A DNA stretch of 64,000 nt from Aldehydirespirator sp965221605 (GTDB lineage Bacteria; Actinomycetota; Acidimicrobiia; Acidimicrobiales; Aldehydirespiratoraceae). The translations under genes were made by a program, and so were the position numbers. This document shows, piece after piece, positions 42,368 through 50,445 of the stretch (positions are counted from its first letter, which is position 1; every line of letters begins with the position of its first letter). The notes beneath the pieces were generated by a model, which saw nothing but the letters and a program-made list of their open reading frames with translations, searched no databases and was not told the DNA's origin. The stretch is taken from the NCBI GenBank assembly GCA_965221605.1, contig CBDCSK010000002.1, positions 124,001 to 188,000 on the forward strand, read 5' to 3'.

Positions 42368-43156
42368 ATGGCTCAGCTCCAGGTGATCGGCGGCGGCAAG
42401 ATGGGCGAGGCCCTCCTGGTCGGACTCGTGGCCAGCGGCTGGGCAGAGTCCGGTGAGCTGCACGTGGTCGAGCCCGACCCTGCCCGGCGCGACGCCCTCA
42501 CCGACGCGGCGCCGGGCGTCTCGGTGTCGAGCGGTCCCATCGCTGATGCCGATGCGGTCATCGCGGTGAAGCCCGACGTGGTTGCCGCCGTGCTGCCCGC
42601 GCTCGCCGCGGCCGGCGTGGGCCGGGTGCTGTCGATCGCGGCCGGCGTGCGCACGGGCGCGATCGAGGCCGGGCTGACGCCGGGGACGCCGGTGGTGCGG
42701 GCCATGCCCAACACGCCCGCGCTGGTCGGCAAGGGCGCAGCCGCCATCGCGCCGGGATCAGCCGCGTCAGGTGACGACATCGACTGGGCCCGGGGGATCC
42801 TCGAAGCGGTCGGCACGGTCGCGGTCGTAGAAGAGGCCGACCTCGACGCGGTCACCGGCCTGTCGGGCAGCGGCCCCGCCTACCTGTTCAGGCTGGCCGA
42901 GGCGCTGAGGGCCGCGGGGACCGCCCAGGGTCTCGACCCGGACACCGCGGATGCCCTGACCCGCCAGACGCTGCTGGGGGCCGCGTCGCTGTTGTCGGAG
43001 TCCGGGGAGGACCCGGGGCGCTTGCGCGACAACGTGACCTCACCGGGAGGAACCACGGCCGCCGGTCTCGCGGTGATGGACTCCGCCGACTTCATGGGCC
43101 TGATCGACCGGGTGGTGGACGCGGCCACCAGGCGCTCCCGGGAGCTGGGCCAGTGA
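42368..43156 (+). CDS. proC: Pyrroline-5-carboxylate reductase
   Basis: A 262-residue NAD(P)H enzyme for the last proline step. Its N-terminal Rossmann motif is VIGGGKMGEALLVGL; AVKPDVVAAVLPAL, VVRAMPNTPALVGKG, and the dimerisation/active-site block VTGLSGSGPAYLFRLAEAL and TSPGGTTAAGL are all family hallmarks. The ATG at 42368 starts exactly at the Rossmann strand; an apparently longer frame upstream is antisense-like read-through. Its TGA overlaps the next gene's GTG by 4 bases. Confidence 0.95.
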   Translation: MAQLQVIGGGKMGEALLVGLVASGWAESGELHVVEPDPARRDALTDAAPGVSVSSGPIADADAVIAVKPDVVAAVLPALAAAGVGRVLSIAAGVRTGAIEAGLTPGTPVVRAMPNTPALVGKGAAAIAPGSAASGDDIDWARGILEAVGTVAVVEEADLDAVTGLSGSGPAYLFRLAEALRAAGTAQGLDPDTADALTRQTLLGAASLLSESGEDPGRLRDNVTSPGGTTAAGLAVMDSADFMGLIDRVVDAATRRSRELGQ

Positions 43157-44094
43157 CATCGGGAGCGGTCCCCGGCCCGGGCGGCGCCTACGACACGATC
43201 TCGTTCCTCTCCGATTACGGCCACGACGACGAGTTCGTCGGGGTGGTGCACTCGGTGATCGCCGCGATCGCGCCCCATGCCCGGGTGGTGGACGTGACTC
43301 ACGGCATCGCCCCGTGCGATGTGCGCGCCGGCGGCCTGGCTCTGGCCCGGGCCGCTCAGTACCTCCTGCCCGGCGTGGTCCTCGCGGTGGTCGACCCCGG
43401 CGTGGGAACCAGCCGGCGGCCGGTGGCGGTGGAGGTGGGGGACGGCGCCTCGGTCCTGGTCGGGCCGGACAACGGGCTGCTGGCCCCGGCGGTAGCGCTC
43501 GTCGGCGGCGCCAGCCGGGCCGTGGAGCTGGCCGATCCCGAGTTCCGGCTCGAGGCCCAACCCGAGCTGGGATCGACCTTCGACGGCCGCGATGTGTTCG
43601 CACCCGCAGCCGCACACCTCTGCTGCGGTGTGCCCATCAGCGCCCTCGGGCCGCCCGTTGATCCGGCCACGCTCACACCCGGGATGCTGCCGGTCAGCAG
43701 TCGTGAGGGAGACGATCTGGTGGCCGAAGTGCTGTGGGTCGACCGCTTCGGGAACTGCCAGCTCAACCTCGATCCCGCCCAGCTGGACGATCTGGCTCCG
43801 GCAGGGGTACCGCTGCAGGTCGCGGCGGGTGAGGATCTCCGCACCGCCGAGCGGGTCGGTGCCTACGCCGACGTGTCGCCGGGCCGGGTGGGCTTGATAA
43901 CCGATTCGAGCGGGCTGGTATCGCTGGCGATGCCACGGCAATCCGCCGCCGATGATCTCGGCCTCCACGAGGGGGCCGAGATCCGGATCGGTGCGGCGGC
44001 CGCCGGAGGCGCAGGCCGTGCGGCGGGCACGGCCACGCCGGTGGGCTTGGGACGCCGGCCGGCGGGGCCCGCAGGTCACGACATCGGAGGCTGA
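43153..44094 (+). CDS. SAM hydroxide adenosyltransferase (DUF62 / SAM hydrolase)
   Basis: A 313-residue protein of the fluorinase/chlorinase-like fold that hydrolyses SAM to adenosine and methionine. Motifs: FLSDYGHDDEFVGVVHSVI, VVDVTHGIAPCDVRAG, LAVVDPGVGTSRRP, LVGPDNGLLAPAV and VLWVDRFGNCQLN. The Asp-Arg-His residues expected for water activation are present in DP...GVGTSRR and the N-terminal HGI segment. There is no sign of halogenase-specific residues that I can confirm. GTGA overlap with proC; the C-terminal ~35 residues are low-complexity Gly/Ala. Confidence 0.88.
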   Translation: MTSGAVPGPGGAYDTISFLSDYGHDDEFVGVVHSVIAAIAPHARVVDVTHGIAPCDVRAGGLALARAAQYLLPGVVLAVVDPGVGTSRRPVAVEVGDGASVLVGPDNGLLAPAVALVGGASRAVELADPEFRLEAQPELGSTFDGRDVFAPAAAHLCCGVPISALGPPVDPATLTPGMLPVSSREGDDLVAEVLWVDRFGNCQLNLDPAQLDDLAPAGVPLQVAAGEDLRTAERVGAYADVSPGRVGLITDSSGLVSLAMPRQSAADDLGLHEGAEIRIGAAAAGGAGRAAGTATPVGLGRRPAGPAGHDIGG

Positions 44095-44096
44095 AT

Positions 44097-44186
44097 ATGA
44101 GGCCAGGAACCACCATCGCACTGGTAGCCCTGATGGCGATCATCGTGATCGCCGCGGTGTTGCAGCTTTTCTTTCTGGCTCGCTGA
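44097..44186 (+). CDS. 29-residue single-pass membrane microprotein
   Basis: ATG at 44097 preceded by GGAGG with 6-base spacing, then 29 codons to a TGA. The peptide (MRPGTTIALVALMAIIVIAAVLQLFFLAR) is one hydrophobic helix with a basic residue at each end. It begins 2 bases after the SAM hydrolase stop and 35 bases before hemA, in the same direction, so it would be co-transcribed with both. Function is unknown; it might interact with a membrane partner. Confidence 0.65.
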   Translation: MRPGTTIALVALMAIIVIAAVLQLFFLAR

Positions 44187-44221
44187 CAGGCCGCTGACGG
44201 GCGGCGATAACATCGCGCCCA

Positions 44222-45481
44222 GTGTCGCTGGTAGTCATCGGTTGCAATCACCGATCCACGCCGCTCGATCTGCTTGAGCGGATGACGGTCGCGCCCGGCG
44301 ACCTGCCCAAAGCGCTCCACGAGCTGGCGTCGGCCGCCCATCTCAGCGAGGCGGTGCTGCTGTCCACCTGCAACCGCACCGAGGTCTACGCCTACGCCGA
44401 GCGCTTCCACGGTGGATACGCCGACATCCGTGAGGTGCTCGCCCAGCACTCGGGACTCGCTCCGGAGACCGTCGCCGACGAGCTCTATTCCCTTCACGAC
44501 GCCGAAGCGGTGCAACACCTGTTCAGGGTTGCGGCCGGGCTCGACTCGGTGGTGGTGGGCGAGCACGAGGTCCTGGGCCAGGTCCGGGATGCCTGGCAGA
44601 CCGCACGGGCCGAAGGCACCGTGGGCGCGGTGCTCGATCCTCTCTTCCGGCGGGCGGTCGAGGCCGGCAAGAAGGCCAGGGCCACTACCGGCATCTCGCA
44701 AGGCATCGCGTCGCTGTCCCATGCCGCGGTGGCGCTGGCCACCGAGCGTCTCGGCACCCTCGCGGACCGGCGTGTGCTGGTCCTGGGGGCCGGGGAAGTG
44801 GCTACCGGCACGCTCAAGTCGCTGGCCGGCGCCGGTGCCGCCGATATCGCGGTGGCCAACCGCACCCCGGACCGGGCCGCGGCCGCCGCAGAGACGTGCG
44901 GCGGGCGACCGGTGGGCCTCGACCAGCTGGAGCCGGCGTTGGTGGCAGCCGATGTGGTCATCACCACCACCGGCGCCACCGACATCGTGCTCGAGCACAG
45001 CGACATCAACGCCGTGATGACCCGGCGGGGCGGAGCAGGCCTGCTGATCATCGATGTGGCCGTTCCCCGCGACGTGGACCCGGCCGCCCGGGCACTGCCC
45101 GGCGTGACGCTTCTCGACATGGACGATCTGGACGAGTTCGTCCAGCAGGGCCGGGCCGGCCGGGAGCGGGAGATCGACGCGGTGCAGGCCATCGTCGACG
45201 ACGAGGTGGCCCGCTACCAGGTCGAGGCCTCGGCCCGGGAAGTCGCACCCTTGATCGCCGCTCTGCGGTCCCGCGCCGATCAGGTCACCACGGCTGAGCT
45301 GGAGCGTCACACGTCACGTCTCGGCGATCTCTCGACGGCTCAGCGCGCCGCGGTGGAGGCGCTGCTGCACGGCGTGGTGAACAAGCTGCTCCACGAGCCG
45401 ACGGTGAGGCTCAAGGACGCCGCCGGACACGCCCGGGGCGACCGTCTCGCTGAAGCGCTGCGCGACCTGTTCGATCTCTAG
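44222..45481 (+). CDS. hemA: Glutamyl-tRNA reductase
   Basis: A 419-residue enzyme that reduces glutamyl-tRNA to glutamate-1-semialdehyde, the first step of C5 heme synthesis. It has the catalytic LLSTCNRTEVYAYAE (Cys near residue 44), VVVGEHEVLGQVRDAW, the NADPH motif VLVLGAGEVATGTLKSL and IIDVAVPRDVDPAARALPGV, and a C-terminal dimerisation helix. The GTG at 44222 begins the conserved SLVVIGCNHRSTPLDLLER. First gene of the operon hemA-hemC-hemD-hemB-hemL. Confidence 0.96.
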   Translation: MSLVVIGCNHRSTPLDLLERMTVAPGDLPKALHELASAAHLSEAVLLSTCNRTEVYAYAERFHGGYADIREVLAQHSGLAPETVADELYSLHDAEAVQHLFRVAAGLDSVVVGEHEVLGQVRDAWQTARAEGTVGAVLDPLFRRAVEAGKKARATTGISQGIASLSHAAVALATERLGTLADRRVLVLGAGEVATGTLKSLAGAGAADIAVANRTPDRAAAAAETCGGRPVGLDQLEPALVAADVVITTTGATDIVLEHSDINAVMTRRGGAGLLIIDVAVPRDVDPAARALPGVTLLDMDDLDEFVQQGRAGREREIDAVQAIVDDEVARYQVEASAREVAPLIAALRSRADQVTTAELERHTSRLGDLSTAQRAAVEALLHGVVNKLLHEPTVRLKDAAGHARGDRLAEALRDLFDL

Positions 45482-45493
45482 CTACCGGGCACC

Positions 45494-46402
45494 GTGACCG
45501 CTTTGGTGTTGCGGGCGGCCACCCGGGCCAGTGCTCTGGCCCGCAGCCAGACCGGCATCGTGGCCGGTCTGCTGGCCGAGGCCGCCGGGGTCACGACCGA
45601 GCCGGTCGCCGTATCGACCACAGGGGACCGCCGAGCCGACACCCCGATCCACGCCATGGGGGGCAAGGGCGTGTTCGTGAAGGAGGTGCAGGCCGCGGTG
45701 CTCGACGGCCGGGCCGACATCGCGGTGCACTCGGCCAAGGACCTGCCGTCGTCGACACCCGAGGGTCTGGTGCTGGCCGCAGTGCCGCGGCGCGGCGATC
45801 CCCGCGATGCGCTGGTGGGCTGCCGGCTCGCCGATCTGCCGGTCGGTGCGACGGTGGCTACCGGCTCGCTGAGGCGCAAGGCTCAGCTCGCACACCTGCG
45901 GCCCGACCTGAACTTCGCGGAGCTGCGGGGCAACATCGCCACCCGGCTCGAGTCGGCCGCCGGTTTCGACGCCATCGTCATGGCCGCGGTCGCGCTGGAG
46001 CGGCTGGGGCTCGAACCCGACGTGGTCGACGTGCTCGACCCGGCGGACTTCGTGCCCCAGGTCGGCCAGGGCGCCATCGCGGTGGAGTGCCGGGCCACCG
46101 ATCGGGAGACTCTGACGCTGCTCTCTGCCATCGAGCACCGGCCCAGCCGGCGGGCTGTCGACGCTGAGAGGGCCTTCCTCGCCGAGCTGGGTGGCGACTG
46201 CAACGTCCCCGCGGGCGCCCACGCCACGAACCTTGGAGGCGGTGTGGAGTTGACGGGCTTGCTGGCATCGACCGACGGCTTGAGGCTGATCCGCGACAGC
46301 CGCCTGGGCCGCGATCCCGAGACGCTGGGCCGTGCCGTCGCCCGGCACCTGCTGGACGACCGCGGCGGGCGAGCACTATTGCGAGAGAGCGCGGCTCGAT
46401 GA
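45494..46402 (+). CDS. hemC: Hydroxymethylbilane synthase (porphobilinogen deaminase)
   Basis: A 302-residue enzyme that joins four porphobilinogens. It starts LRAATRASALARSQTGIVAGLL and carries KGVFVKEVQAAVLDGRADIAVHSAKDLP, GSLRRKAQLAHLRPDL, RGNIATRLE and the dipyrromethane-cofactor Cys in LGGDCNVPAGAHA (near residue 236). The GTG start at 45494 follows the hemA stop by 12 bases, and the stop overlaps hemD by 4. Confidence 0.95.
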   Translation: MTALVLRAATRASALARSQTGIVAGLLAEAAGVTTEPVAVSTTGDRRADTPIHAMGGKGVFVKEVQAAVLDGRADIAVHSAKDLPSSTPEGLVLAAVPRRGDPRDALVGCRLADLPVGATVATGSLRRKAQLAHLRPDLNFAELRGNIATRLESAAGFDAIVMAAVALERLGLEPDVVDVLDPADFVPQVGQGAIAVECRATDRETLTLLSAIEHRPSRRAVDAERAFLAELGGDCNVPAGAHATNLGGGVELTGLLASTDGLRLIRDSRLGRDPETLGRAVARHLLDDRGGRALLRESAAR

Positions 46403-47193
46403 ATCCACCGTCGCGGCCCCGGCCCCACGCAGCCAAGCCCCTGGCCGGACTGCGGATCGTGATCTGCCGGCCCCGGGACCAGGCCAGACCACTGGCCGAC
46501 GGCCTGGCCGCGGCCGGGGCCCAGGTGGTCAGCGCGCCGGTCATCGCCATCACCGAGCCGGCCGACGATGGCGCCGCGCTGCGGGCTGCGGTGAAGAGGC
46601 TGCGGGCCGGCGATTGGCTGGTGGTCACCAGTCCCAACGGCGCGGCCAGGGTCGCGGCCACCGGGCCGCTGCCTGACGGCGTGAACGTGGCTGCCATCGG
46701 TCCGGGAACCGCCAACCGGGCGATCGCGGCCGGCTTGACGGTGCGCATGGTGCCCGACCGGTCGATCGCAGAGGGTCTGGTGCAGGCCTTCCCGCCCCCC
46801 GAGCCCGGCGGCGGCCGTCTGGTGGTGCTGGCCCGGGCCGCGGTGGCCCGCTCCGTCCTGCCCGATGAGCTCCGAGCCGCCGGTTGGGAGGTGCTCGACG
46901 TGGCCGCCTATCGCAACGTCGCCGCGGCGCTGAGCGACGACCAACGTCAGGCGGTGGCCGCCTCCGACGGTGTGGTGTTCACGTCGTCGTCGACCGTGAA
47001 GCGCCTGGTGGCCGAGATCGGCGCCGGCGCCGTCCCACCCCTGGTGGCGTCAATCGGTCCGGTCACGACGGCCACCGCGGTCGAGCACGGCCTCGAGGTC
47101 ACCGTCGAAGCAGCCGAGCACACGATCGACGGGGTGGTGGCCGCGCTGGTCCACCACGCCCGGTCGTGGCCGTGCACCGAAAGTGCTGGATAG
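46399..47193 (+). CDS. hemD: Uroporphyrinogen-III synthase
   Basis: A 264-residue two-lobed protein, weakly conserved as usual for this enzyme. Recognisable elements are LAGLRIVICRPRDQARPLADGLAAAGAQVVSAPVIAI, DWLVVTSPNGAARVA, VNVAAIGPGTANRAIAAG and VVFTSSSTVKRLVAEIG. It closes and rearranges hydroxymethylbilane to uroporphyrinogen III. Position between hemC and hemB supports the call. The ATGA overlap with hemC fixes the start. Confidence 0.92.
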   Translation: MNPPSRPRPHAAKPLAGLRIVICRPRDQARPLADGLAAAGAQVVSAPVIAITEPADDGAALRAAVKRLRAGDWLVVTSPNGAARVAATGPLPDGVNVAAIGPGTANRAIAAGLTVRMVPDRSIAEGLVQAFPPPEPGGGRLVVLARAAVARSVLPDELRAAGWEVLDVAAYRNVAAALSDDQRQAVAASDGVVFTSSSTVKRLVAEIGAGAVPPLVASIGPVTTATAVEHGLEVTVEAAEHTIDGVVAALVHHARSWPCTESAG

Positions 47194-47202
47194 CCTCGCG
47201 GG

Positions 47203-48183
47203 GTGAGTTTCCCGCAGCGGCGCATGCGTCGACTGCGCCGAACGCCCGCTCTGCGGCGGCTGGTGGCCGAACACCGGCTCGACCCCGCCGACTTCATCGC
47301 GCCGCTGTTCGTGCGCGAGGGCATCGACGAGCCTCAGCCCATCGTGTCCATGCCCGGGCAGTTCCAGCACACCCGCTCGTCGCTCCGGACCGAGGTCAAG
47401 GAGTTGCATGCCCTCGGGATCGGCGCGGTGGTGCTGTTCGGCGTGCCCGAACGCAAGGACCACATCGGCTCTGAAGCCTGGAACCCCGACGGGATCGTGC
47501 AGGTGGCGCTGGCCGACCTGCGCTCGGACTTCGGCGACGAGGTGGTGCTGATCGCCGACCTGTGCATGGACGAGTACACCGATCACGGCCACTGCGGCCT
47601 GCTCGACAGCCGGGGCGATGTCGAGAACGACGCCACCCTCGAGGTGTACGCCCGCATCGCGCTGGCTCAGGCCGCCGCGGGCGCCGACATCGTGGCTCCC
47701 TCGGGGATGATGGACGGTCAGGTCGGCGCCATCCGCACGGCCCTGGACGGCTCCGGGTTCGAGCAGACCGCCATCCTCGCCTACGCAGCCAAGTACGCCA
47801 CCGCCCTGTACGGCCCGTTCCGCGATGCGGTGGATGTGACCATCGCGGGCGGGGGCGACCGCCGCACCTACCAGCAGGACGTGTCCGGCGCCCGGGAGGC
47901 TCTCGAGGAGATCCGCCTCGATGTGGCCGAGGGGGCCGACATGGTGATGGTGAAGCCGGCGCTGGCTTTCCTGGATGTGATCGCGGCGGCCCGGCGGGCT
48001 TGCGACGTGCCGCTGGCCGCCTACCACGTCTCCGGCGAGTACGCCATGGTGTGCGCCGCGGCCGAGCGGGGCTGGTTCGACCTCGACGCGGTGGCGTTCG
48101 AGCATGTGCTGGCCATCCGCCGGGCCGGGGCCGATGTGGTGCTCACCTACTTCTCCAAGCGGCTGGCCGAGGCCATGCAATGA
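47203..48183 (+). CDS. hemB: Delta-aminolevulinic acid dehydratase (porphobilinogen synthase)
   Basis: A 326-residue TIM barrel that condenses two ALA to porphobilinogen. It shows RMRRLRRTPALRRLVAEH, the metal-loop region LIADLCMDEYTDHGHCGLL with mixed Cys/Asp ligands, the Schiff-base lysines in AYAAKYATALYGPFRDA and MVMVKPALAFLDVI. Starts at a GTG 10 bases after hemD. The stop overlaps hemL by 4 bases. Confidence 0.96.
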   Translation: MSFPQRRMRRLRRTPALRRLVAEHRLDPADFIAPLFVREGIDEPQPIVSMPGQFQHTRSSLRTEVKELHALGIGAVVLFGVPERKDHIGSEAWNPDGIVQVALADLRSDFGDEVVLIADLCMDEYTDHGHCGLLDSRGDVENDATLEVYARIALAQAAAGADIVAPSGMMDGQVGAIRTALDGSGFEQTAILAYAAKYATALYGPFRDAVDVTIAGGGDRRTYQQDVSGAREALEEIRLDVAEGADMVMVKPALAFLDVIAAARRACDVPLAAYHVSGEYAMVCAAAERGWFDLDAVAFEHVLAIRRAGADVVLTYFSKRLAEAMQ

Positions 48184-49496
48184 GCGCCGGCGGGCGCGCC
48201 ACCAGCACCGTGGACACTGCCGGCACCGCCGAGACCAACGAGACGCTGTTCGAGCGGGCCCAGCAGGTGATCCCCGGTGGGGTCAACTCCCCGGTGCGGG
48301 CCTTCCGCTCGGTGGGAGGGACGCCGTACTTCGTGGCCGAGGCGTACGGGCCCTTCGTGCATGACGTGGAGGGACGCCGCTACATCGACTATGTGCAGAG
48401 CTACGGGCCGGGAATCTGCGGCCACGCCCACCCTGCGGTGGTCGAGGCGGTGCAGCGGGCCGCCGCCCGGGGCACCAGCTACGGTGCGCCCACCCGCAAC
48501 GAGGTGTTGATGGCCACCGAGATGTGCGCCCGGGTGGAGGGCCTGGAGATGGTGCGACTGACCAATAGCGGCACCGAGGCGGTGATGTCGGCGGTGCGGC
48601 TGGCCCGGGGCGTGACCGGCCGCCCGACGGTGGTGAAGTTCGCGGGCTGCTACCACGGCCACAGCGACGCCCTGCTGGTGGCCGGAGGCTCGGGCGTGGC
48701 CCAGCAGGGCCTGGCCGGGTCCGAGGGTGTGACCCTGGGCGCGGTGGCCGACACCATCGTGGCCCCCTACAACGTGGTCCCCGAGCTCGACGAGACGGTG
48801 GCGGTGGTCTGCGTGGAGCCGGTGGCGGCCAACATGGGCCTGGTGGCGCCGCAGCCCGGATTCCTTCAGGGCCTGCGCGACGCTTGTGACGAGGTCGGCG
48901 CTCTGCTGCTGTTCGACGAGGTGATAACCGGTTTCCGGCTGTGCCGGGGCGGGGCGGCAGCGTGGTTCGGGGTGCAGCCCGACATCTGGTGCTTCGGCAA
49001 GGTCATCGGCGGCGGGCTGCCGATCGGCGCCTTCGGGGCCTCCACCGAAGTCATGTCGGGCCTGGCGCCATTGGGCGGCGTGTACCAGGCCGGCACGCTG
49101 TCGGGGAACCCCCTGGCCACCGCCGCCGGGCTGGCCACTCTGAGCCTGCTCGACGACGACGCCTACCGGCGGCTGGAAGCGACCGCTGCGTCTCTACAGG
49201 CCGGGCTGGAGGAGGCCTTCTCGGCGGCCGGGGTTGATGCCGTTGTGCCGAGGGTGGGACCGTTGTTGGGCCTGTTCTTCGCAGAGGAGGCCCCCACCGA
49301 CTTCGACGAAGCCCGCAAGGCGGCCGATAACGGTTGTTATCCGCAGTTCTTCCACGGGATGCTGCGCCGGGGGGTGGCCTTCGCGCCGGGAGCGTACGAG
49401 GCGATCTTTCCGTCCCTGGCCCACACCGAGGCCGAGATCGAGGCCACCGTGGCCGCCGCAGCCGAGACCGCCTGCGAGATGGCGGCTCAGGCCTAG
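48180..49496 (+). CDS. hemL: Glutamate-1-semialdehyde 2,1-aminomutase
   Basis: A 438-residue PLP enzyme giving 5-aminolevulinate. It has QQVIPGGVNSPVRAFRSVGGTP, CGHAHPAVVEAV, RLTNSGTEAVMSAVRLARG, LLFDEVITGFR and the PLP lysine in CFGKVIGGGLPIGAFG (near residue 279). The ATG at 48180 overlaps the hemB stop; the ~20 residues before QQVIPGG are Ser/Thr/Ala rich. It completes the C5 route begun by hemA in the same operon. Confidence 0.96.
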   Translation: MSAGGRATSTVDTAGTAETNETLFERAQQVIPGGVNSPVRAFRSVGGTPYFVAEAYGPFVHDVEGRRYIDYVQSYGPGICGHAHPAVVEAVQRAAARGTSYGAPTRNEVLMATEMCARVEGLEMVRLTNSGTEAVMSAVRLARGVTGRPTVVKFAGCYHGHSDALLVAGGSGVAQQGLAGSEGVTLGAVADTIVAPYNVVPELDETVAVVCVEPVAANMGLVAPQPGFLQGLRDACDEVGALLLFDEVITGFRLCRGGAAAWFGVQPDIWCFGKVIGGGLPIGAFGASTEVMSGLAPLGGVYQAGTLSGNPLATAAGLATLSLLDDDAYRRLEATAASLQAGLEEAFSAAGVDAVVPRVGPLLGLFFAEEAPTDFDEARKAADNGCYPQFFHGMLRRGVAFAPGAYEAIFPSLAHTEAEIEATVAAAAETACEMAAQA

Positions 49497-49533
49497 GAAA
49501 CGTTGCGTATCAGGCGTTGAAGAGAACCCGGAC

Positions 49534-50445
49534 ATGAGGAAGCTCACGAAGATCATCGTCGGCGCGATCATTGCCGTGGTCGTGTTGGCGGTGGCGGCGG
49601 TCGTGCTGTTCATTCTCACGCGCGACGATGCGCCCGAGGCGGTCGACCTGGAGACCACGGTCGCCCGGATCGAAGCTGTCGAGGCCACCGACGAGAGCGT
49701 CGGCGAACCGTCCGCCACCGAGGTCACCGACGACCACGAAGATCATGACCACGAGGCCGAGATAATCGAGTCGGCGACGGACGGGAGCGGCAACGTGACG
49801 ACCGTGCCGGCGCCGTCGATGGAAGATCTGGCCGCTGAGATCGAGACCGAGTCGACCTCCGCTGACGAGGCGGTCGACACCCCGGCCGGGCTCGCCGGGG
49901 TCTGGACTGTTGAGGTGGCCGATAGCCCAGGTGACCTGCAGGGCGAGCCGACGGTGAGCTTTGCGGGCTTCCGGGTGGACGAGGTGCTCAACAACATCGG
50001 CGACTTCACCGCAGTGGGTCGCACGGCCAAGGTGTCAGGCTCGATCGAGTTGAGCGACATCGCGCTGGTGGCCGCGACCGTCGAGGTGCAGATGGGCACG
50101 CTGGCGACCGACAACAGCTTCCGGGACGGCAGGATCTACCAGGCCCTCAACACCAGCGAGTTCCCGCTGGCCACGTTCACGCTCGTCGAACCGGTCGAGC
50201 TGCCCGCGGCAATGGCCGACGGCGCGGCGTTATCAGGGTCGGCGGTGGGGGACCTCACCGTCAAGGGCACCACCAACCGGGTCACCTTCGACCTGCAAGC
50301 CCAACTCGTGGGCGACAGGATCGTGGCCGTCGGCTCCAGCGACGTCGTCTTCAGCGACTTCGGCGTGACTGCGCCGACCGCTCCCATAGTCGTCTCGGTC
50401 GAGGACCACGGCGTGATGGAGTTCCAGCTGCTCTTCACCCGCTAG
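49534..50445 (+). CDS. YceI-family protein with N-terminal membrane anchor
   Basis: A 303-residue protein. One N-terminal transmembrane helix (KIIVGAIIAVVVLAVAAVVLFIL), an acidic Asp/Glu/His-rich linker with TDDHEDHDHEAE (a possible metal-binding patch), then a YceI lipocalin-like domain from about residue 125: GVWTVEVADSP, SFAGFRVDEVLNNIGDFTAVGRT, GTLATDNSFRDGRIYQALNTSEFPLATFTL, GDLTVKGTTNRVTFDLQA. YceI domains bind polyisoprenoid-like lipids. It lies 37 bases after hemL and could be co-transcribed. Confidence 0.88.
   Translation: MRKLTKIIVGAIIAVVVLAVAAVVLFILTRDDAPEAVDLETTVARIEAVEATDESVGEPSATEVTDDHEDHDHEAEIIESATDGSGNVTTVPAPSMEDLAAEIETESTSADEAVDTPAGLAGVWTVEVADSPGDLQGEPTVSFAGFRVDEVLNNIGDFTAVGRTAKVSGSIELSDIALVAATVEVQMGTLATDNSFRDGRIYQALNTSEFPLATFTLVEPVELPAAMADGAALSGSAVGDLTVKGTTNRVTFDLQAQLVGDRIVAVGSSDVVFSDFGVTAPTAPIVVSVEDHGVMEFQLLFTR

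Noticed and set aside
43153..44094. Fluorinase or chlorinase
   Set aside because: The family fold is shared, but the context and motifs fit the common SAM-hydrolysing DUF62 group; no halogen-specific feature could be confirmed.
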